From positions 1 through 64,000 of the forward strand of contig JANTQF010000051.1 of assembly GCA_032988165.1 (NCBI GenBank): a stretch of DNA of 64,000 nt. The letters run 5' to 3'. The notes under the pieces were generated by a model that saw only the letters and a program-made list of their open reading frames with translations, searched no databases and had not been told where the DNA came from. Source of the DNA: Emmonsiellopsis sp. PD_33. Taxonomy: Eukaryota; Ascomycota; Eurotiomycetes; Onygenales; Ajellomycetaceae. Within the stretch, counting starts at the first letter, position 1; each line of letters begins with the position of its first letter. The position numbers were made by a program, and so were the translations under genes. Shown piece by piece: positions 45,931 to 57,342 of the stretch.

Positions 45931-45968
45931 GAGGGGTAGAGGGAGGGGGGAGGGGGGAGAGGAGGGGC
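45931..45968 (+). repeat. G-rich tract with potential to form a G-quadruplex
   Basis: Within 38 bases the plus strand has at least four runs of four to six G residues separated by short A/TA-containing loops, which meets the usual sequence rule for a G-quadruplex. Formation in the cell is inference. Confidence 0.6.
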
Positions 45969-47212
45969 GTTGAAATCTTGACGAGGCTAAAAAGTTCATC
46001 GCCGAAAGTCAAGCGTTGCGGATCATTGATAGGCAGTTAGATATAGGGTGGCACATACATCATTATCCCCCTCCTCCCTGCCCTACTGGCATGTGCGTCA
46101 TGCACCAAGAACAGATTCTGCCATTGGTTGGATAGGTGTGTGAATTGGGAGGTTAGTTGCTTTTTCTTCGCTGGCAGCTTGCAAATTGGTGACGTTGACG
46201 CGCTTGGTGATCAAAATCGGCATTGGGGGATTAAGACGTCGCGTGGTAGGCCAGCAGGGTGCTGGACAGGGAGCAATTCTGGAGAAGCGCCTGTAAGGAT
46301 TGCCCGATTACGTTCCGGGCAGGGATAATTGCGGAGGGAAAAGAAGGGGATTAAATCAGAGCTATGGTTCTTAATTTAGGATGCTGCCCAACTACTAGTT
46401 ATCCAGAATCTATTTGCGGATGCTCACATCTAAGCCCATCCCATCCCGCGTTACAGGTATTGCCATAGCCTCAGGGTTCTTTTGTAATTCGTCATCATGT
46501 CCATTTATCGCGAGAGTCACCTTCTATCTGTCCGCATACCCGAGATGTGAAATGGTGACGGAAAACAGTCAAGTCATACCGTACAAATTTGCAACGTAGT
46601 ATCAAAAAACAGAATGGTGACGTATGAGTGAATAGCGTTGTTCGTATAGAGCCCAAACATTCTAAATAGATCCGTTCCATCATATCCTGGGAATCCCTAG
46701 CCAGTCCTCTATTCGTTCATCCGTACCATTCCAGTTCCTTGCCAGTAGATCTGATCCTAAACGAAAAGTGGAAGGTAAAAGCAACGCCAACCTAACAAAT
46801 GACCCGATGACCGACAAATGCCGAAACATCCCTGTATAGAAATTGGACCGGAGATACCTATCTGGGGCCGCACGGGAGTAACACAACGACAGCCCAAAAG
46901 GACTCCTGACGTGAGCAAGAAAAATGGCAAATGTCTCCTTCCACTTGCGTGGATTTCCTCCTAGTTGCAACGCCGATGATCTTTGAGAAATGAAATGTAT
47001 GCCGAGAGAACCCATTCTCCTTTCTGGAGATCCCGCAACCAAAAACAATAAACAGGGGCTATGACATCGATGATCGAATAACAGAGGTAAAACTCACGAG
47101 AGGGGGGTAAATAACGAGAGGGGGAAAATATCAATGAGTATGAGTGTATTAAAATATAGTATAAAAATAGAAGGTGGATATTTCTGTCACAATGAGCCAG
47201 CCACAGACGATT

Positions 47213-49226
47213 TCAAAGCTTCGTTCGCATATGGTGTGGAGATTTATGGTCGTAATCAAGGCTCAGGTCCACGATGTCATCAAGACTTGACCGAGAGGCT
47301 ATATCAAATTCATTGGCCGATGGAGGGAGTCGGGAAGACCCGCCCAGCAGCGACGTCAATTGTTCCACGGAACAGGCTCTTGGTAAAAAGGTAGAACTGT
47401 AATCGGTACCTTGGAGACCATCTTCTCCATCGTCCGTGCAGACTTTTTCGGACCGAACGGTTTCGACGGGATCGGCTTCTTCGATTGAAAAGCTTTCGAT
47501 GGCGCCAAATATGCATACAACTCCACAAGCCCACCAAGCTAGGCCAGAATATCCCACTGATAGTCCCTTTGAATGCAAAAATCCTGTGACCGTGGGCCCA
47601 AATCCACGACTCAGACTTGCAGTCGATGCAGCAACGCCGTTGATAGAGCCCAGTACTATTGAGGACGGTGCTGAATTAGCCAGTAAGATATTGACCGAAG
47701 GGAAGGCAATGACATGTAGCGTAATCTTGGCGATCAAAACTGCATAGATGGCGGGTGTCTGTAGTCCACCCGGCAGTAGAACCAGGTACGGAACACCTAT
47801 ATAGAGAGCCGGCCAGATGCACAGGACGAAACGAAATGCTGAGAGAGTACCGAAGTAGCTGACAACATAAGGGAACAGCCAAAGTTGAGCAACCATCGAA
47901 TATACTCCTTGTACTGCAAGCATGAGGCCTATTTCCTTCGTGGAAAGGGCCATTCCTCCCGTGAATTTAAAGGGCAGCTCAGGTTTGACGTGCGAGATAG
48001 GAGTGCTCAGGAAAATCGGCATCAGCTGGTCGAAGGAAACACTATGACTATTGGCGAGTTAATCTCTATACATGGGTTCGTAATTTTGAAGAAATATAAG
48101 ACTTACTATGCCAGGATTCCGTAAGCTAGGATGACAAATATAACTTTGGGCGTAAAGGCTTTGGCAAAACCACGGCTCTGTTTGGCGGGTTGACTAGGAT
48201 CGGGGTCCTCTCGCATCGACAACGACGGTACCTTCACCGAAGAGAGACGAGGGGAGTTTTCCGTGCTCCGGTAACCAGGTGGGGGTTGTTGGTCGAATAA
48301 AAATTGGCTTTCTTCATACTGATATGCAGATTTGCTATCTTCCATGATGGGAGCTTGTCTCTTCTTCGAGGCTAACCGAATAAGCCAGCGTCCTAATTCG
48401 ACCCCTCTGTCGCGATGAAACTTCTTCTCCGGATGTGTCTCCTCCAAGAAAAGGATGCCAATGGTAATCCCAAAACATAATACAACAACACAGACCAAAT
48501 TAGGTAGCAGGAAGGGATATCGGTCAAATATCGTATTTCGGGGGAAGAACTGTGGGTAGTTATCACATGGCTGAGCTAATGCTCCGCCAAGTGCTGGTCC
48601 GACGATGGATCCAAGGCACCAAACAAATGGCATGATAGAATAAGCTCGAGGTTGATGTTTTTTGTCCGTGACGAGCTCAGCCACGGTGGTTTGCAATACT
48701 CCGATATTGCCGTTGAGAAGACCGCCAAGGGCACGAGCAATCAATGCAATGGGCAGGTTTGATGCGAATCCAAAGGCAATCATGCTAATTGCGGTTCCGA
48801 TCAAGCCCATGATTAATACCGGTTTCCTACCGAAACTGTCGCTCATTCGACCCCAAAACAAGCCAGTCGAAAACTCAGCAAATGTGAAGGCGGAAGTCAC
48901 TGCTCCAACATATAGAGCAATCTTGCGTTCATCTTCTGTAACTCGAAATGATAAAATCATGTAATAGACGTAGGGGAAAATCGACATGAACGCAATCGGT
49001 TCACATATTCGGCAGAGGGCTGCATATAGAGTTAGCTTCTTGGAGAAACGTGAGCGGTCGAATCTGATAGGGGCAGGTGTAAAACATATAAAAATAAAGC
49101 ATCAAATGGAATAAAGAGTTAAATATCAGACATACCTAATACGAAGAGTTGCTGTGATGGAAATGGGGATTCTCCATCTTTCCGGGGAGTGGCCCCCCTG
49201 AGGAACGACATGCAGCGTTTGAACAT
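47213..49226 (-). CDS. Major facilitator superfamily transporter
   Basis: Three exons (49136-49226, 48107-49019, 47213-48047) give 612 residues; introns are 116 and 59 bp, with donors GTATGT and GTAAGT. The N-terminal bundle starts with LFVLALCRICEPIAFMSIFP and has the MFS signature in the first cytosolic loop, GRMSDSFGRKPV. A second half of six helices follows a long cytosolic loop with Ser/Pro-rich sequence (about residues 255-325). Residue pattern resembles the ZIF-like (zinc-induced facilitator / yeast YCR023C) branch, whose members are proton-coupled exporters of organic solutes. Substrate cannot be read from sequence. The C-terminal ~80 residues are acidic and soluble. The first exon was placed because it restores the family-typical QQLFVL start. 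Confidence 0.88.
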
Positions 49227-52200
49227 GGCGTTAATCCTTTATTTGATAGGTAAAATGCTGACTTAGACAACTGCTTTGAGAGCGGCAACGATAGTCCCTA
49301 GCAGGGTATCCCGGTACCATCAAGTGGTGGCACCGGCGAGCAGGTTGTTTGGAGGTTGACTGAGATATGTCTTTAATGAGGATAGGTGCGGAGTATTACT
49401 CGCTTCCCAGAACACTGGACTGCCAGTGTTATTGGGACTTGTTCATGGGGGCCAAAACCAGATCCAAACTTGGGTTGGTATCGTATTAAAGAAATATTGA
49501 GGATGCCTGAGGAGAGATGTCACAAGGTAGAATAGAAAGGAAGAATCGGGTGAATGCTTAAGCTCTGTAAAGTGAAGCACAGAAGGAACTTCTATGTGAG
49601 TCCCCAAGTAAATAAAGGAAGTGAAGATAGAACTTCAAATATCAAAGACAAGAAGTGAAATCTTGAACGGCGGGAGCAAGACTGAGGAGAGGAATAACTT
49701 ATAAAATAGTGACCTGGAAACAAGCGAAAAGGACGGAGAGTTCCACAAGTCAGGAGGCAGAGTGGACCGGAAGATGCATGGCATCCATCCTTTTAAAGCT
49801 TCCCGGACAGTCGGGACAGGGCCACAAAGCATCAATTCGCCTGGACCAATAGTAAACAAATACTGCACAGTCCATAGAATATCAGAGGCGGCGCATACAA
49901 GGCGAAGCCAAAGGAGTGTGGGGGGAAGAAAGGCGGTGGAAGAAGTTTGCAAAAATACACAACGTAAATTAACGGCTGCGTCATAGGGAAACCGAAGATT
50001 CCAAAAAGAGAGGCCACTAATAAAGTTACTATGCCTGCCGTTTCAGGCACTCTGATCGGAAAGGTCACATCCGTTTGGAGTGGGATTTTGTTTTGGAGCC
50101 AGGTCGGGCAATGCAGACATCCGCCCAACCATCGTTACGGAGCGTAATTCCTCATTCGAGCAGACGGACAATAATGATTGAGAAAAGCAGCCTTCCGGTC
50201 CAATCGTAAATAACCTTGTGGATACTTGACCAACCCCATCTCCACTGAGATGGCCGCGAAAACTGTAAATCAACGCGAGAGCCGTGAAACGCGAGGAAGT
50301 TCTGGCAAGTGGCGTAAGGCAAACATAGATCGGAACTGTACTGTCAAAGTCTGTCATCCGTCAGAGAGGTAGTTTAAGCTATGGGCCACCATACATTCCC
50401 CATACACTATTCGCTAGTTAAATAGTTAGTAATACGCTTGTAAGATCCTGAGACCTTGGGCATGGAGCAGGGGTGGGCCACCAGGCGAGATCATCTCGCG
50501 TGGCCAGTGGCAATAGTTCGGGGGTTGGCGCGCGAATCCTGGGGGCTCGATATGTCGAAGCAGGACCAATCCTGGTGTCCACCAAATCACGGCACGAAAG
50601 TTTGGTTACTACGCTACCTTGCGGAGTCACTCCGTACACTGTGAAAGTGGACTGATATCAAGGGACTGTGCGGATCGTGGGAGAAAAAAGATATTTCGCA
50701 TTACGCCAGTGCCGGGGCATCGGGATGCCTCCACTCGCATGTCACACCGGCAGAGGAGAGGAGCACGGATGAGGTTGAGGGTCAAAATAAAAAAGAATAC
50801 AGCTAGTGATGCGAGTGCGCATGGCTTGCACGCCGAAGCTGAAAGGCAGCGGAGTGGAGTTGAGTTGTTGGGGGCGCCGGTCGTCAGAGGACGTTGGCCC
50901 TTGGGGCAAGCGTGAAATGAGGCTGATCAGTCGTCCCCGGCGGCTATAGATACGAGAGAGGCCAAGCCCACGTACCGACAGTTTGGGGAGAACCTCATGT
51001 TTCCCAGAAAACAAGGGAAAACCCACTCTTGACGCTTGGAAACATGCAGTGTCCATTGGAGGACCATAGCGGGTACTTGGCATGTACCCTATTGAAATCT
51101 ATCCCACGCGAAACATACCCAATACCCATATAAAACACCGGATCGTATCGCTGGGTATTCCCAGTACAATACACATTCCTGTGGTATTTGTGGGGGTCGT
51201 GATGCTGCTGTTCCCCAGAAAGCTGCAAGTTTGAATAAAGGGGCAAGTCAATAGCAAATAACGTTTTTCTCCTGTCTCAAATTGTTCTTCTCTTCCCCTT
51301 CTGCCTTCTTCTGGTTCTTCTTGTTCGTCATTCTTGCTCTCCTTTCGTATCCACGTTACACCTCCCACCTCCCACTGTATTGTTCTCCCTGATTTTAGTG
51401 TCCACGTTTCTCATGTCCATGTTAGACAAATGAGTGGATAACCACAAAACAGGGTTTCTGATGTCTCATAAAATTTCAGCCAAGTTTGACATCCAAATCC
51501 TTCACTCCGGCCCAGGCGACGAAACCGCGAGTTCTCAAACAGCGAAGGATGATAGGATACCTCCACAACATGGCTGTTCCCCATTTGTGCAGGGGACGCA
51601 AAAATACTTGGATCATCGCTCCTGGATCACATCTGTGTGGTTTTTTTTGGAAGGTATTTGACTAGAAACACAGAGTTGTAGGAACCTACGAAAGAGAAAT
51701 CCCCTGTAGTCTCTTGACGACACAAAAATATTGGATTATCAAGCCAGAAATTGACCAGCCACTTTGACACCGTCAATCATTCCGAGAGAAAGGTTAACAA
51801 ATCTTCCAGGTGTGTTAGCTCCTCAAAATCAAACAGGGGGGTGGCTTGGATCAAACCATTTACTGCGTCTAATTGGATAGACTAGTTCTTCCACCCCAGA
51901 GTTTGTCAAATATGAGAATCACAATTTATCCGGAGGAGGGGGAACACTATGTCATCATAGCGATCAGCGACAAGGGGCCAACTCGAAAAGGATGCCCTGA
52001 AAACACTCTCGGTTGTTATATAATTGGCCGCTGCTGCGATTGCTCGAGTCTTTTAAGGTTCAAGACCGTGGCGTTCGCATGATGCTAACGCAGAAAATCA
52101 GTCTTGGACTCTTGGAAGATCTGCTTCGGCCATGCGAAGTTTGAGGGTTCATAATAAGGGAGTGGGCACTTATTAGCACTGTTAGCAGGGGCCAGGGGGT

Positions 52201-55200
52201 AGAAGTGTTTCATTACTGTAATTATCTCACAGAACTCATCGGAAGCCAATTAACTCTCCCCGGTTCCCCATAAGTAAGAATAAAAATCCAGCTAGTCTGC
52301 TGAGCTCTGTGGTCCGGTTGAAAAGGCCGTGCCGCCTTCAGACAGACAGCAATTCGAGGATGTATCATGTAGGATGTGCGAGCCAGCGATCAATATCAGC
52401 CGCGGCTGCAGTTGCTGATGCCGGAGAACCGGGCGCTTATTAATCCGGGGCCAAGGATCCAGTTCACGCACAGCGCTTGGGACAGCAGCAGGCTTGGCAT
52501 ACTTTAAAAATACAACATCATCAATTGATAACGCCCATTGACGAACGACATTGACAGGCACGGGCCGGCCAATGGACTGAGGACTCTGGTCTCTGGATAT
52601 GCCCGAACTGCGACGGACCAAACCCTGATTCCAGAATCTCGCCGTTTCAGTGGACGACGTCGGCATCTGATGGTTCTGGTGCGCCCACTACCAGGTCTCG
52701 GAAGAGCGTTGAGATCCCCCGGACAGGGCTCTCCAGGAATTCGGGGAGATATATCGTTCCACAAAAATACTGTACCTCTATTGGCAGGCGAATGGCGTTG
52801 GTCTGCGTCTATTTTTCATCCACTCCGGATTGGTGGCAGGGTGAATGGCCAATGGGATCATAGCCGTTCGATATTGGACCCAGCCCCTCGAGCGAACTTG
52901 CAAGCATCCTCCAATCGCTAGGCGCGTGGAAGGAAAGCTGATTGGCTCTCTGAAGTAGACAATCATGGATTTCCGATTGATCCCTCCTGGGACATTATCA
53001 AATCCCAACTTCAAGGCTGCGCCATCCGCCGGACCGCCGCACACGCCAATCGATAACTTCCGCAAGAACAAACATCATCAATTGACATCCGGGTCTGTTT
53101 ATCATTCCATTGCCCGGGCGATGTTCCCATTGTTGCTTTTTCTAACAGCGATCGGTATGGCTAGCGGCGCCAGGCACTTTCTCATCTCAGCCACGATCTT
53201 GATCATGGCTGATATGTACGGATATGCTTTGGCAGCGCAAATGAGCAAATTGTTTTAGTTTCCCACGCCACCTGCCAGCTTCTTGACTTGGTCCATTCCT
53301 AACTGGGCTTTCTCTTGCCCAGTATGTGGCTGTGGTACACAGCTACTCTTGACCGGGGGGACAAATGAAGAACACCCCAGGCTGGCTGAACAGGCTCGTT
53401 GCAAATCTGCTCCGCAATCCGGTGGGGATTTTGCCACATTTTCAAGTGCTCCCTCCAATCGATTTCAGCTTCGAAAACAGGATATGGCAGGTCAAAACAA
53501 TGCCTATTGGTCCAATATATTTATCTGAGTTGACAAATCAACGATCAACAATCGTTTCGTTTGCCATCCAGGAAAAAGTAACGAGCAAGGTACAGCACAA
53601 GAATAAAATAAGGTTCTTTCGTTCCAAACCCAACTGTGAGTTATCATGCAGGGTTGCATACGGGTCCGATGAAGTGACGAACTAAAGATGTCTCTATTCC
53701 GTACCATCAACAGTTCTCACTAGGGTAAAAAACGTGGGGGAATGGAACTTTTCTGCTACCAGCCCAGTATGATAAGACGAGGCTAAACAATCTTTGGGCT
53801 CTTATTTTAACGCCAGACACGAAGCCGAGAGATTTTCCACCGTTGACGCAAACTTGATTATCATGGGCATCCTCCGCTAGTTCCCAAAACCGGTTGCACT
53901 CTTGAGAAATCCAAAAGTGCACCGATGCAGTACAACGTTATCAGACGAAATATTGAAATTCAAAAATGGTCGACATCCAACTCTATCTTGCATACATCAA
54001 AACTTTGAGGATACATGAACAAACCGGAACCTGTCCATCAAATCAGAATGCGGGCATCCTGCAACAGAGTTAAATCTCCTAGTCCCATTTTCTTCGATGC
54101 TCGCCCGCTAGTTCGGACTCACAAATGCTGCAGTCAGTCCAAGCGGTCCTTCCCATGGAAAGACGACAGACATATCACAGCAGCTCGGCAATAACAATAA
54201 GATTTGTTGACAGGTGTTTACGCTGCCTAGAAGTCAAAAAGAAGTTGAAGTGCAGGCTGATGAATCCTGACATTCGGGGATCCCCCAATTCGCGAAGGAG
54301 ATTCATCAACCGGTCTTTCAATCAGTGTCCATCCTCCTCTCTAGACTCTGGGCGAAAGGATCATAATCATACCGAGCGGGGCTGTGGAATCACTGTGGCC
54401 ATTGATGAGACCGCTCGGTCACCGGTGTCAAATTAACATTTCATCAGTCTGCGGACCTTGGCTCGTCTCATGTTTTAGGCTAACTTGCTGCCGGCCCCCG
54501 GGTACCAGGGTCTCGTCCCGCGATGACGGATCCAGTGTGCTATTCTTGCCAGCTAAGGTTTTCCCCCATTTGGCGCCGCCCAAGCCATGGCGAGTGGGTC
54601 ATATGCTGGAGCCTGGGATGAACCCCAAGCATATCATTCTGTACTATCATGTATCGATTACCACCACAATGACGCCAAGGTCTGTATGGGCTTGTATGCG
54701 CATGTCTATTCTGTACAAGCTTGTTCAGTGGTAATTAATTTTCGGCGTCCGATGCTGGGCTCCCAAATTTGCATCCGGAACTGGATTTAAAACAGAAACA
54801 AGGGTTGGCGGTTGGCCATACCCATACATCTCGGCTAGCCCTTCTGTCCTCTTGCCTATCGCCTACTTGGCCCGTGCATTGTTTTCGTCATCGAATCGCC
54901 TACGGAGCATTATTATTGCTTCCCAATTTGCTATCCCTTGCCGTGAATCAGGCAGTTTGCTGTTCAGAATAAAATATTTGGCGTGGATGCGTGCATCCTC
55001 ATTCGCCAGAGCTTGTATATCCGCTAAAACCCCGCGACAGAAATCCACCTTCCGATATTCCGTCAAAACCCTAATGAAGAGTTGTCCTTGGCTGACAGTG
55101 ACAACGCCTAAATTCTGTCAACACAGCTGGCAGTCTGGAGTCAAAAATATGCCCAATCTCCCTAAGGCCCGACAGTTAGCCATTCGCTTCTGTGATGCCT

Positions 55201-55793
55201 ATCGTTCACCAGCATTCCGATGCGCATGCATTTTTACATCCTACATGAACCGCTGCGAACACCTGCTATAGGCACCCCGTACTCAACCACAACCACTTCC
55301 GCGGCTTCGACTCCGGTCCTGGCTTAGTATTACACCTAAGCAGCTATTTTAATGGCTCCAAGAAACTTCTCGCATGAAGATGATCTCCGGATGCTTGGAT
55401 ACAGGTGTCAAGTGGGTCGGAATAATGCGTCTCTTCCGCCTCATAAAAATTCATTCCAGCCACGACAGGAGCTTCGCACGAAATGCGAGTAGAGAATAGC
55501 GAACGGGGAACTAAAACCACAAAATCGCTCACTCTCTCGGTCGTTCCCCTCTTGAAGAACAGGGGTATGGTCTTCGGGCCCCATTTCAGAATTAAAACAT
55601 GGACGACGTTAAGGCGATGGCGCGGGGATTTGACTATTGAACACCCACCCCCTCTCCCCCCAAGTATCAACCATGGTCATGGGTATCATAAAATTTGGCG
55701 AAAGCTGTTCCATCAGGAATACAAATTCCGAATGTGACAGCTCAGCGCTCACACAGAAGTTACTTCCAATAGCCGGCCCCAGAAACAAGAACC
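49227..55793. other. Long gene-free tract of about 6.6 kb
   Basis: Upstream of the MFS gene no convincing coding region appears on either strand. Frames longer than 95 codons (49635-49952 -, 49832-50128 -, 50043-50357 -, 52292-52666 -, 52538-52921 +, 52965-53258 +, 54125-54436 +) overlap each other, encode no domain I recognise and lack family landmarks. No terminal repeats, transposase or reverse-transcriptase motifs are seen. The tract may contain long regulatory or decayed sequence. Confidence 0.45.
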
Positions 55794-56302
55794 TCAACGG
55801 TTGCGCTGAAGAATTCTATTTACAATCAATGGCGGCAGGTGGCTGAATCGGTTCCGGGTTTTTGACCTCCAAAAGATTCCTGAAGAATCGTTTCCTGGGT
55901 ACACCCGGCCGGTTGCCATACAACAGCTGAATTCCTTACCGCACGTCATCAATACAAACCATGGGTCCTGTGCATGACAGTGTTCGCGCTTCGCTCCATT
56001 CGCCCAAAATACAGTTATCACAGATGGTTTGGAATCTGCGTGGGTAGCACCGAGCTTCAAGCCTTCAAATGCACTGCGGTCGTATTCTGTTTCGGGCTGC
56101 AGATGCTTGGTGAAATCTGTATTTGAGGCCAAGTTGAGGCAATACGTCTTCATCTGCGATTGGCTCCAACAGCTTTCCAGCGTTCCGGACAAGTGTCGTA
56201 ATCCGCGCATGATTCCTCCTGATCCGCCACTTGGCTGACAACAGACTGCAGATTCCCGAATGCCGTGAAACACATAAGTGTCAACTTTAATTGAGCCAAC
56301 AT
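55794..56302 (-). pseudogene. Possible small secreted cysteine-containing protein or its remnant
   Basis: From the ATG at 56300-56302 (minus strand) a 50-residue frame begins with a plausible signal peptide (MLAQLKLTLMCFTAFGNLQS) and continues VVSQVADQEESCADYDTCPE before a TGA at 56150. An overlapping frame continues downstream to 55794 with further cysteines and a CHAQDPWFVLMTCGKEFSCC stretch. An intron or a frameshift could join the two, but I find no clean donor/acceptor pair. It may therefore be a decayed secreted-protein gene or chance. No family is recognised. Confidence 0.25.
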
Positions 56303-57342
56303 GAAAAAGACAAACGACGGAATATTCGGATTCGCTGAGATTTGCAAAACAAAAAAACAAGCAGAATTACAAGGAAACTGGACAGAATTAGTATTGATAA
56401 TAAAAGCCATAGGCTTTCGGGCATCTCATTCTTGTCACCTTTTTGCCTTTCCCTGGTTCCCCGCCACTCACATTTCCTCTACGGAGTATGACCGATAGAA
56501 CAGCGTAACTCAGACGAAATATAGACCCGTCAATCTTACCAGGCATTGTTTTTGGAATACGCCAGCGATCCATATGGATACAGGCAGGCAATCCGTCCCG
56601 GTGAACAAACCTTCTCCTGGGAACCCTGTCGATCATGTCCCGCTTGTATGTGGCTTGCCCAACAAGGTACCAGGACCACCAGAGCGGTAACGAAGCCCAC
56701 GGGAGGTCAATGGCCGCCCGTGCTGTGTCAATTATTAAATCCTCCCCACTTGCAGAATTCATACACTCAGTTAGTAACTTGAACGTATCACATTCAATAA
56801 CAGTCATCGCAAGCCCAACGGCGGAGCAGCACGTAGAACTCCACCGGCATAGGAGCCTCATATGCCTTGCGGAGCACATTCCATCACGATGAGATGTTGT
56901 GATAAGTCTCTTTTACCCCCGCCAGGCTGTGGAAGTAAATCTTGCCAAGTGATATCTGCCCAACAGGAGGTTGCCTTCCAAGGTTAAAAACACCGGCGTC
57001 ACGTGTCGATTTAATGATTATGTAATTGTTCTGGAAGCTTACCTAATTCACTTGGCGGTCACGTGTCTAGATTTTCAACCTCCGTCGCATTCTCAAACGG
57101 CAAAAGAATATCGCAATGGCCTGGCGAGCGAGAAAAAGTCGGCGTCAATTCCTCTCTACGGTTATCGGGGACCAGTGCTCATAAAAAGCATTTCCTGCCA
57201 TTCTACCTCCTCCTCCCAGCACATTGGCAGGTTCTCACGGGAAATGCCACGCTTCCAAACAGATTTAAGACCCTGCTTTTCTCGTCCGACCATTTCCTCA
57301 ACCGCTCACCACGACCTCTGAGGCTACGGCACAAAAGCGAAG
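56303..57342. other. Intergenic region before MTG2
   Basis: A 163-codon frame at 56388-56879 (-) is open but unrecognised. TACGGAGTA occurs at 56480-56488. Two CACGTGT/TCACGTG-type E-boxes lie at about 57000 and 57060, roughly 280-340 bp upstream of the MTG2 ATG, and could be regulatory. Confidence 0.45.

Larger units (their letters stand above)
44856..47212. other. Gene-poor region of about 2.4 kb
   Basis: No recognisable gene. Frames at 45334-45663 (-, 109 codons, ending MVSWIMFTY) and 46680-47048 (-, 122 codons) look protein-like in composition but match nothing I know and have no supporting signals. A TAA microsatellite and a G-rich strand segment are listed separately. Confidence 0.5.
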
